DNA of 64,000 nucleotides from Vigna angularis. Lineage: Eukaryota; Streptophyta; Magnoliopsida; Fabales; Fabaceae. A model generated the notes under the pieces. That model saw only the letters and a list, made by a program, of their open reading frames with translations. It was not told where the DNA came from and searched no databases. Location of the stretch: NCBI RefSeq assembly GCF_016808095.1, contig NC_068980.1, positions 4,374,501-4,438,500 of the forward strand, in the 5' to 3' direction. The position numbers and the translations under genes are program-made. Below are positions 1 through 10,100 of this stretch, piece after piece (the stretch's first letter is position 1; the number at the start of each line of letters is the position of its first letter).

Positions 1-1515
1 AATAGTATTTATATGTTCGAGGAGCATGTCTCTGATGACATAGTTTCGTTTGATCAAGTGAGTGTCAGTGATAATGTTTGTCATGGCCGAGAGGGTTACT
101 CACATGACTTTATCTAATGTGGCTCCTACCCAACTTCACTCCAATGTCTGAGCTTTCCTCCAGGATTTTAGGGCTATTAGTATCCTCCTTAACATAGATC
201 CCACCCCTCAAGTATTCCTTCATTTTTATAGTACTCTGTCCTAGGAATGGTTAGCTGGTTGTCTTTAGTTCGGCAAGCAGGATCTTGTTTACTCAACTCT
301 TTCTCTTTATCCTTTAAGACCTATAAAACCGGTTTCTTTGAGTGCTAGTAAATCCTTCTGGTTGAGAATACTTTTACACCGACAGAAAACCTAAATTTCC
401 TTTTTACTAGACACGAGACCCTTGAGGTATCTCAAATGGTTGAGAGATTCCATGCCAGAAGAGGATAGGAAGACGTTGGGATGCTTGGATGAATTACCTC
501 GCTGACTTCCTACTCGACAAATTGTGAAAATCTTCCTTTCCCCGCATTCCTTTGCCAGCATGTTGGGTATGTTCTTTTTCTTTGTGAAGTTATGGCCGAT
601 GTTTTATCTAATCTGAATGTTTCTGTGTTAGCAGGAATCATGATGCTAGCTAAAGCTAAGATTGGAACGAAGAATGTCTTCTTGACATGAAAAAGATTGC
701 TATTGAGAACAAGAAAAAAGATGGTAGTCGGGGTATTGAAAAAGGTCCAATAGTAGAAACATATCCACCCTGGCTACAACAAGGAGGCAAGGGGATAAAG
801 AGCAACAGGTTGGCTAACCCTTGGGAGTATGCTGGGACTTCTTGGTTTGACCATAAAGACTATGGAAGTCTTGTGGTGGACGACATAGATATGTAGAAAA
901 ACATAAGCATATCCTTATCTGAGGAAGAGGCGCGTTTGGTTGGTGACAACTCTCCAAATTCGCTGATGAATGCTACTCCTAAAAAAGGAGATAGAGGATG
1001 AGGAAAAAATCAAGATGGACAATGTGTTGGCCGAGCTGAAGAATCAGATGATGGCTATGAAAATCAAGAAGGAAGAATGGGAGAACAATCGATCAGAAAT
1101 CAACAAGAGGCTAAACTCTTGGAAAAATCGTTGCCTAGAGGCCGAGGGAAAATTAGAAAAGGCCAAGAAGATGATTATTGAAGGGAAGCAAGCTCGGGAG
1201 AGTGTGGTTGAGGAGTTGCTGGAAACCCAAAAGTTAGTGGTATCTAAACATGAAGAAGGCTTTAAGAAAGCACTTCGCCAAGTAGCGCTCCTCTACAACA
1301 TAGATGCTGGTGACAAACGCTTTGATGTGAACAAAAATGTTAATAAAAAAACCTTGGTTCAACTAGTCAATATGTCTGTCTTAGATGCCAGTGAGGATGA
1401 TGCTAAAGATGTTGAGGAAGTTGTCGGCATCAAAGGAACTCCCTCTAACTTGAGTTCGTCTCCCAAACCTGTTGCTATCGCTGAAGAAGTTAATGTTGAA
1501 ACCATAGAGTAGCTA
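1..1515 (+). mobile_element. Decayed gag-like region of an LTR retroelement
   Basis: Conceptual translation of about 120-620 on + gives, with stops and frame changes, a chain resembling the plant retroelement gag-like (mobile-domain) proteins common in legume genomes: an N-S-x-F-P-x-G-F block, then a segment ending in Y-K-T-G-F-F. A lysine- and glutamate-rich coiled-coil segment follows (see 970-1512). No LTR, PBS or pol motif could be tied to it. It probably belongs to a large retrotransposon derivative lacking pol, but the family assignment rests on recalled resemblance only. Confidence 0.4.
970..1512 (+). pseudogene. Retroelement gag-like C-terminal coiled-coil remnant, 180 codons
   Basis: This open frame encodes about 180 residues, starting MLLLKKEIEDEEK. 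Residues 1-100 are rich in Lys, Glu and hydrophobics in a coiled-coil pattern; the tail is acidic and rich in Ser, Val and Glu. There is no catalytic motif. It lies directly downstream of decayed gag-like sequence and has no promoter-like context. I read it as the surviving C-terminal part of a retroelement gag-like protein, not a host gene. An alternative is a captured coiled-coil exon. The ATG is simply the first in frame, and the true frame probably began upstream. Confidence 0.4.
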
Positions 1516-1519
1516 TGTT

Positions 1520-3050
1520 TTTTCTTACTTTTTGTTTTTAAGGACCAAAATGTATGGTAAGCATGTATGTAATCATTTGCCTAGTTGTGGCTTATCAATG
1601 AAGTTCATCTTTGTCATGGAATTCAATCAGCCTATATGGATCTCAGTACGACATTTGATTGATGCGGATGTGCAATAGAGCTGGTGAGGTGCTTAATGCC
1701 GAGTGTTTAGTAGTGGACTTTAAGACTAACTCAACCCCACAAAACTGCTTTAAGACTAACTCAACCCCACAAAACCGACTTGTAAGGTTTGCACTCACTT
1801 ATATACTATGAATTGGCCTTATCTCTAGTCGATGTGGGACTTCCAACACACCCCTCTCATGCCGAGGTATATACATCTCGAGCGTGAGACTAGACATTAA
1901 TGGGTGGTCCGATAGCGGCCCGATAGCGGGTGGAACAATATGTCCAACAAACAACAAATATCGCTAGGATAGGCTCTAACCTGGCTCTGATACCATGTTA
2001 AGAAGTGGACTTTAAGCCTAACTCAACCCCACAAAACCGACTTGTAAGGTGAGGTTTGCATCCACTTATATACTATGAATTAGCCTTATCTCTAGTCGAT
2101 GTGGGACTTCCAACACCAAGGTTGGTATAGAATTCTGCCAAATCTTTGTCAATGAACTGCCTTCTATTATCAGTTATGATGGTGTGTGGAACCCTATATC
2201 GGCACACTATGTCTTTCCACACAAACTTGTACACTTAATTGGCCGTGATGGTTGCTATCGATTCTGCCTCAATCCACCTAGTAAAGTAATCAGTGCCGAC
2301 CAAAAGGAACTTTGCTTGATCCTTTCCTGGAGCAAAGAATCCGATAATGTCCATCCCTTCACAAAAGGCCATGGGGAGAATATGTGATGCAACTCCTCTT
2401 ACTTGATATGTACCAAGTTGCCATTTTTTTTTTGCAAGGTAGACACTTTTTCACATACTTAGCACAATCATTGGCCATGGTAGGTTAGAAATAACCAACT
2501 CGTAGTACTTGAGTTGCCATGGTTCTTACCCTCGAGTGATATCCACAAATTCCCTCATGTAATTCTCTAATGATCTTCTTGGCTTGTGTGAGAGTAACAC
2601 ACTTCAACAATGGCTGCTATATCCCTCTTAAAAAGCTATTTGCCAATTAGTGTGTATCTAGCTGCCTTTCTCTGCCATGCTTTTTCTTCACTCTCAAGAA
2701 ATTCATGTATTCGTAAGTATTTTATGATGGGAGTCATCCATGTCTGTTCAACCTCTATCGCCATAGACCAATCAAGCAATTCTCGAGGTCACCTACCGCT
2801 GACAACCTGGTAATGTTTCAATCAAGCCTCTTCATCTCTTTGTTTTCAGCCTAGGATTCTCTTCCCTCGATGCATCTATCTCCTTAGCACTACTCTTCTT
2901 GAACTCAACAAAGTCCTTTTGCATTGCCATCAGCATGGCCATCTCACTAAAGGGATTTCCAACTTCTCTTGCTCATGTCATCTTACTTCTCGCAGACACC
3001 ATATAGTTTCTTCTTCACAAACGAATCTCGGCCCCATAGTGGGTGTCAAA
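1520..3050 (-). mobile_element. Decayed, internally deleted Ty3/gypsy retrotransposon with integrase remnant
   Basis: On -, reading down from 3050, a PBS-like sequence (about 3029-3050, TTTGACACCC...GGGGCC) is followed by a short gag-like start. The sequence then jumps to the RNaseH/integrase junction (W-M-T-P-I-I-K-Y-L, about 2720), the integrase zinc-binding motif (GICGYHS...C..C, about 2430-2560), and the catalytic core (V-G-T-D-Y-F-T-R-W-I-E-A-E, about 2250-2310; I-I-T-D-N, about 2170). The order of motifs is that of Ty3/gypsy pol. Protease, RT and most of RNaseH are missing, and stops and frame changes are frequent, so it is inactive. The core is interrupted by a TRIM at 1704-2115, and the frame resumes beyond it. 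Confidence 0.75.
1704..2115 (-). mobile_element. Complete TRIM (terminal-repeat retrotransposon in miniature)
   Basis: The 412-bp element begins TGTT and ends AACA. Two direct repeats, 1704-1848 (145 bp) and 1996-2115 (120 bp), are the LTRs; the first is longer because a stretch of about 28 bp (CTTTAAGACTAACTC...) is repeated inside it. On -, the 5' LTR (1996-2115) is followed at once by TGGTATCAGAGCC (1995-1983), a primer-binding site for initiator tRNA-Met. A polypurine tract (GAGAGGGGTG, about 1858-1849) precedes the 3' LTR. The flanks CCGAG (1699-1703) and CCAAG (2116-2120) are a target duplication with one change. It has no coding capacity, as is usual for TRIMs, and needs trans-acting proteins. 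Confidence 0.9.
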
Positions 3051-3650
3051 TGTTCTTGGAGGACCAAAAGCACATTGGGAACTAGAAGCTCCTCCTGTCT
3101 TCTGTCTTCACTCTTCAAGCTCCTAGCTGAGGTGTATCCAGATCTAGGCTTCGTCTTAAGCTAAAAGAGGGTGTACCTACAAAAAATATTTTGACGCTCA
3201 AGTCAAGGGTGTGTGTCAAGATGATCACAAATGTTGTAATAATGAATATGTAATTAATTATCTAATGAACTTTTGCTATTTATATTTGGTTTATGGGCCC
3301 TTATCTGGGCCTAGACCACATGGATAATTATCATAATTAACATGCATAATGATTTGATAATATGTTTTTGCTCTCAACCTTTACTAATTCATGGTTAATC
3401 CTTACTGTTACAATGTGATGAGGCTGATGTGATCCCGATCATCGCAGGTAATTCATGGCTGCCCGAGATGATCTTGGGTAGGTATGGGCCGAGACCATTT
3501 CGGTCATATGAAAAGAAAAATGATTCTTGGTCATGATGGGCCAAGATGATATCAAGGAAGCTTGAGATAACCTCAGTTATATAGGATGAGATGGTCTCGG
3601 ATACATATAATACAATTTATTTATTTTTAGAAGAAATGAATCAATATAAT
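3051..3650 (-). repeat. Probable 5' LTR remnant of the Ty3/gypsy element (outer end unclear)
   Basis: The PBS-like sequence of the - strand gypsy element abuts TGTTCTTGG at 3051, which would be the inner end (...AACA on -) of its 5' LTR. The stretch to about 3650 has no ORF and contains several GATGATCTCGG/GAGATGGTCTCGG-like direct repeats. No matching 3' LTR or outer TG terminus could be fixed, so the far boundary is approximate. Confidence 0.4.
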
Positions 3651-4770
3651 TAAAGGGGGAGATTTGATATCCTCTAATGATAATTGACGGGAATAAAAAG
3701 AAAATGTTTTTAATAGTACATATATAATCTAGATATTCTTATATAGGATTGACCCTTTATTTCTATAATTATAACATTGTTACAAATAAAGGATGAGAGT
3801 GTAATTTGGGTGATTATTATTAATAAAATAATTTATTTACTTAGTTCAAGTTGGTATTGAAGTCTATTCTATTCTGGCAAAGTTTGTTGAAACTATTGTA
3901 CCAGCTATTATAAAGCTATATACATATCCAGTCACATGTTAGAGATGTCTAATGCTTGACGTGATAGGGTCCATCGATTATAGATATGGTTAATTACATT
4001 ACATAAAGAAGTGGAAATCCCATCTTACAAGCGATAGGGTTGAGTTACGTCTAAATCTACTTTCTAAGAGAGTTGTTATAAGGAATAGGGAAATTCTTAA
4101 AATAGCATGTCCCTTCTCGAAGACAATTCTTATGTTGTTCCTATGTTATGCAGCTTTTAACTCTTTCTGTTAATGAACAGTTGACCATCCATTTGTTAGG
4201 TTTTTTGAGAAGGAAATACTCTGAATTGTTTTGCAGATATCAGTAAGATTTTTTGTTAGCTCAATTTCAAGTTATTCTTGAGGCTGAGGGATGATTGGAA
4301 ATATGTATATTTCATTTTCGTTTCATGAAGCATCTGTTGTTACTTCTGATGTTAAATGTTAGAAAGCTTGAATTTGTTTGTTGAAACTTCAGACAGATGC
4401 GTTGTTTCTAATTCTTTAGACATATAATAAATTGACCCAATAAATTTGATAGAGATCTCTCCTTAAAAGTGTCCCCTCACGTGAATAATTTATATTCTCC
4501 CGGCTAAAAAAAATAATGGTTGCTTAGTGAGCCTTGAAAACGTGGAGAAGATAACTTCTAACTTCTTGACACAAAATGTCAGCTGTGATTGTACATTTTG
4601 CTGGTTTGTCTCCTTTCTCATGTTTAAATCTATTATTTTGTCTGCAACTGTAGACATTTTGCTAGATTGATTTGATTTGACTAATATTCTAGTTCTAACT
4701 CAGTGATTCTTATATGCAATGCTCTATTTTTCTCCTCCCATTATTGACTTACCACGCCTTCTTGTGCAGC
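3651..4770. other. Intergenic or intronic AT-rich sequence, no gene seen
   Basis: No open frame with recognisable protein content was found on either strand. Polypyrimidine/AG acceptor-like sites occur (near 4150, 4235 and 4770), so part of this stretch may be intron of the gene whose last exon may lie at 4771-4915. Confidence 0.4.
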
Positions 4771-4915
4771 TCCTTTACACCTTGGTATCAATGATGTTAG
4801 ATCTGACAAGGCGAATGGGAAAAGATCTGATTCAGACAGCCCTTTCTCTTTTCCTCGCCAAAAACGTTCAGTAAGGCCCCGCCCATATCTTTCTATTGCT
4901 TCAGATTCCGAGTAG
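4771..4915 (+). CDS. Orphan terminal-exon-like segment, unidentified
   Basis: A strong 3' splice site (CTTCTTGTGCAG, ending 4770) precedes an open segment whose frame 2 reads about 47 codons to a TAG at 4913-4915. It is richer in G+C than its flanks. The encoded tail is polar and basic (SFPRQKRSVRPRP) and ends in SIASDSE. It looks like the last coding exon of a + strand gene, but no convincing upstream exon was found in 3650-4770; the gene may have been cut by the retroelements to the left or be a relic. I do not recognise the family. Confidence 0.35.
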
Positions 4916-7135
4916 AGGTATTAGAACCTTGGGTCTCTATTAACTCTAGACGTCCTTCTTAACCCCACATTTTGTATTTAGAAACTGAAGAAAGTTGAGC
5001 AGCATTTTTGGTCCTCAGGAAATGGAAGATGATGTGGTGAGGCACCTCTGGTATTATTTTTCCATTGGTGGTGAAGGTGTAGGCTGCAAAGTTTCTCAAT
5101 TTTTTATGCTTGATATTCAAGTTGTCCATATGACATAATGAAAAGGTCAGGGGCATGCTTTTATTCCCCAGTTTTCAGCCAGGAACTGATGATACTGGTA
5201 TATAGTGCTGTAAAGATTATTGTATCTGCAATTTTGTTTCTGCTGAGAGTAATTAATCTGTAAATGTTAAGCCAGCAGATTTAATAGTAAAACCAAAAGT
5301 AGTTTAATCTTATTCACACCCAGGTAGTCACCCAATTTTGTAAAATATGATTGCCAATATTTGTAATATATTTAGGCAGTAAAGTTACCTCCTGGATTGT
5401 ATATCCTGGAGAGGATAAACATTTTTCCTGTCTGCATCTGCACGGCTGGAGTAAAATAGTTGAATATGATCTTCAATATAGCGGAAATTTTTTGCCCTGT
5501 TTGGGAACAGGGGAAGAAAACAAGAATCGTGTTATATAATTCTCGTTTATTTTAATTGATGTTCTAGTGTACTCAATATTTCCAAACAGTTGATGTCTAA
5601 AGAAGGAAGTACTTTATTTGTCTAAATTATACTTTGTTCTATATTATTTTCTTGCACCATTGTGCTACAGTGTTTCTCATCTTGAAAATTTAGATGTTAA
5701 ATTACTTAGAAGAAAGTTGTTATAATTGTTTTAAAATAGTTTGTAATGCGTGTTGATTTTAAAAATAGATCTTTTACATTTTTCATGAATATTGTGTGGA
5801 AATATATACTATCAGGAAAAATGAAATACTCCTGTCTTTTTTTTCAAGGAAGGATTAAAGGAAGAGTTAAACGAGGTTTAGTTGAAGTGTGAAGTAAGCT
5901 TCTTGTTGACTGTCCAACATATTAAACTACTGGAGTTTAGGGTTGACGTACTTATTAAACTATTATATTTTATAACAATTTAATTTATCTTAAAACCTTA
6001 GAACTTCTTTCCTCAAGTTATGTTTGTAAATATAGTTAGCTATTAGAATAATTATTTTTGATATATATATTTATCTCGTGATTTAATTTATTTTTGAAAA
6101 TCGTGAAATTCATGATAAGATTTCAATTCAGATTCTAATTCGAAAGTATTTTTATTGAAGACATACTTGGTGGAACTAGTTAATCAACATAATGTATTAA
6201 GTTTTTTACGTTAGTTTATTTTACATAAAAGTCATGTTAATTCAAAGGATATATATGTTTTTCTCCTATTTTGTAGGCATTGTCTTTTATTAGTTTGTTA
6301 ATTTACATTTTCTTCCATTTTACTCATATTTTATAATACGTTGATTTACATATGAATAAACTTATGTTTTTTACATCTATATAATTCTTGATAAAAATAA
6401 ATCAACAATTTTTTATATTTTTATCTAGATTGCCTCGCTTATTGAATTTAATTGTCATAAAGAAGATTTAACTCATTAATTTTTATATATTGTAAATCTT
6501 AAAATAATTTTTTTTGACATTTAAGAATTGATGTTTTGTAATGAACTTAAAATCTAAGTTATTGATAAATCAATAATTAGTGATTTTTTTAAAAAAAAAT
6601 ATGAGAACTAACCTGTATAAGTGATTGAGAGATAGTCGAATCTAAGTTTACTGCAGTTCAATCTGCTTCTTTATCTTTTCTTAAGTTGGTCTTGTTTTAG
6701 TACCATAAATTAATCTTTTACATTCAATCAAATCAAATTTGAAATAATCAAGAATCATGAACAGTTAATATTTATAAAATTTCTATTACTTTAATATATT
6801 ATATTTAAACTAGCCGTTTGAGATCTTATTAGTTAAATAAAAGTATTCATTTTATTTTAGTATTCATGAACGTTGTACATTCAGTTTTTATTTTAACAGT
6901 TTACTCCAAAGTTACTCGGCAATGGCTTTAAATGGTAGCAGGCAATATGGTACCCTTATTCAGCAAGTTCAGAGGGCATTGTTGTAGGTTTATTTTTAGT
7001 ATGCCTTTACCTTGTTGATCTCAGCTCATAAATAGTGTAATTGATGGTGGTATCAATCAACATATGTGCAAAATAGTATTTGATCATATAGCATAAGAAT
7101 AGGGCAACATCACAATACCTAAGACAACCTTAAAA
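4916..7135. other. AT-rich intergenic DNA, no gene seen
   Basis: Only short spurious frames occur. The interval separates the orphan exon-like segment from the 3' end of ARF4 and would include any 3' UTR of either. Nothing else is recognisable. Confidence 0.6.
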
Positions 7136-10100
7136 CTAGATTCTAACCACTGTCGGAGAAGAATCTGGCTGACCCACAGAAGAAGACTTTGAAGCCTCTA
7201 TCATCACTGGTGCCTGTTCCAAACAGCTCTGGGTATCATCATTCATCATCCCAATTGTCATCTTCTCAACTTCTTCTTGTGTATGGATATGAATCTTCGA
7301 GACCACCTCGCAGAACTCACTGCAGACAGAAGGAAAAAAAAGCAGTTTTTCAGCGAATTTCACCAAGAATGCTACATGGGATTACATGGTCTATGATAAC
7401 TGGCTGAAAGGCGGCAAAGCTGCATTTGAAAAAATGAGTGAAGGAAGATGGTTACTTACTGCCACGGGTCATCTCCCACCACCATGATGTCATTTTCACT
7501 GTCAGTGTATAGGATTCTCCATCCCTTGTTAGGATCTCTTAGAAGGCCTTCCATGCTAAATAGTCTCTCTAGATCAATCAGCAGGTCACTGTAGCTGTTC
7601 AATCTTGAGAGATCAATGGCTCTTCCAACTAAGCTACCTTGCTTGTGAACCTTCATTCAGTGTTATGTTACATGTGTTGGCAAATTGTCAAAGAGAAAAA
7701 CGCATATCACAATATAACTCTGTTGCTATCATCGCTCACCTTTGTGCAACTTCTTTTAGCTGAGTTCTGTAAATTTTGGGTGGTGGCTTCCCCGGACAAG
7801 GGAAATCCAAATAGTTTACAAGCATTTACCTTCCCATTGAAATTATCATCATTTGGAATCCTCACGTTTGTACCTAAAGAAGCAGCACCAGAAATATTGT
7901 CCTGCAGCTTCTGCTCATTTTGGATTGTGACTTCTGCTCGTCCAACTTCATTTCTCATGATCCCTGACTGAGAGGAAGGAGAGTTAAATGGAACATTCTC
8001 TCGCTGGAAATTGGTAGGTTTAGAGCACAACATGCTGGTGCCGCTACCTTGGCCAGCTTTGTGAATATCACCATAAGGAAAATATGCAGTTTGAATAACT
8101 TCTGGTCCTAAAGAGTGGAAGTTGGGTTTGGTTGCCTGTTGCAGGTTGTAATTTGTGAAACTGACACTGGGTTTGCCCCAGGCACCAAAGTTCAAATCAA
8201 CCTTTCCTGTCAGAGATCTCAACTGACATATTTCTTGACTTTGCAAGACCCTTGGAAACCTGTTAGGTTCCGTGAAGCCTGCATAACTAGGAGGGTGGAC
8301 CCTCATAAACTCACCAGCAGCAATCTTTCTCACTCCAGTTGATGATGCAAAATTTGGATGACTTGGAGATCTGATCTCAAATTCTGGCTGCTTAGTTACT
8401 GTGTCACATCCATAATACAGTGACATAAAACCTGACTTTTCTTGACCTTGCAAGACCTTGGATGATCTTACAGACTCCTCAGAGTCCATAAACCCACTGC
8501 CTCCTGCTGCCACACCTCCCAATGCAGAAGCAAAAAAATAAAAAAAACAGAGGACAATTAGAATGCCTGAAGTTTACTGATTTAAGGCACTTTGGCTATC
8601 TCAGCATTAGGATCTGTGATTCATACATACCTGTGATGAGGTGACTGGGTGAAGCACCCTGCAGACCTGGCCTCAGTTTCTTCAGCCTTCTGGAGGATTG
8701 AATGCTCAACGGAGGGAGAGATGCCGAAGGATCGATCTCCCAAGGCGATACTCTATCTTGATGATTAATCTCAATATCTTCATCCCATCTGACCTGTCAG
8801 ATATCACAGTAACAAACTATCACCATTTGGTCTGAGTAATGTACTGTGTTAAAATTTAAAAGCACTAACTAGCTTCCTTGGGAATGTATAATCACAGCAT
8901 CAAATTCCCTGAATATGATGATGCATGTCAAACAGTTTAGAGTGAAATGTAGCCGATAGGCTAGTACATTATGCGTGAAGAAGGCAATATAAACTGTGGA
9001 AGCATGTTTTATACAATGCATTGAGAGTGTAAGATTTCTTACAATCATTCAAATGTTATGTACAGTAAATCCGTTGACTTCTGTAATAGACTATTTTAAA
9101 ATTTGTACATAGTATTTGAATGACTGTATCTCAGTGCTGGATGTAGCTTATGCTTTGAAGAGAAAAATATACTCAGTAGATTCACTAGTTTCTAAAGAAG
9201 ACAAATAGCAATTGTACCATCAAGCACCTCCATCTTGACTTAGGCCATTTATAGGGATCCAAATCACTCATTCCAGTCACTATACCACTAGTACACCTGC
9301 AACATAGGAAGAAAATATCATATTCCTTAAGATTATTTTCCCTTTTATGTTCATGGTAGATGATGGTTAAAGTTTAATAACTATGTTGTAGTTGACCTTC
9401 TCTCGGGAGACTCATCCATTTCAAATCTCACTTTGAATCTTGTCCCAATGGTCACTGGATTCTTTATGCTTTTGACATATTTGTGGTAGGGCACAACAAA
9501 ATCCGCATGACTTGCTCTGTATTATAAAGAAGTTCAAACACGTTACAATTTTTTGCTAGACTCTTGTGCCAATCATGAGTATGCTGAAATCCTTTATCAA
9601 ACAAGAAACAGATAAAGCCTCCTCACATATAATGTAAGGATCCTATTGGCAAAATAACAGTCAAATAATGTTCAAAACTTTCACCATAGGCTCATTATTA
9701 TTTGACAATATAATTGGTGTACTAGTGGTACTTTGTCATTTCTACCTATGAAACTTAGACTTACACTTGAATTATTCTCAATAGGTTTAGAAAGACCTTT
9801 AGCCATTTCTCATTTTCTGCTTAAACAATCTTCGCTATCCTTGCATAATCATATGCCAAAAATCTTCCCAAGAAAGGATGAAGTTAATAGTAACATGGTA
9901 TGTTATGAATAAAATAAGAGATTTCTTCCCTAACTTGTGGCACTTCCTGGGTTATGCACTTCCCAATGTTGAAAGACTCCAATTCTCTCACAGTTGACAA
10001 GATGGAGAAGTAAAAGCATGTCTGTGTCTGTCAGATTCCACAGGAGGGTCAGCAGTTTCCAAAGTGCAATCCTCTCTTGGATTACACCTGATGGGAATAT

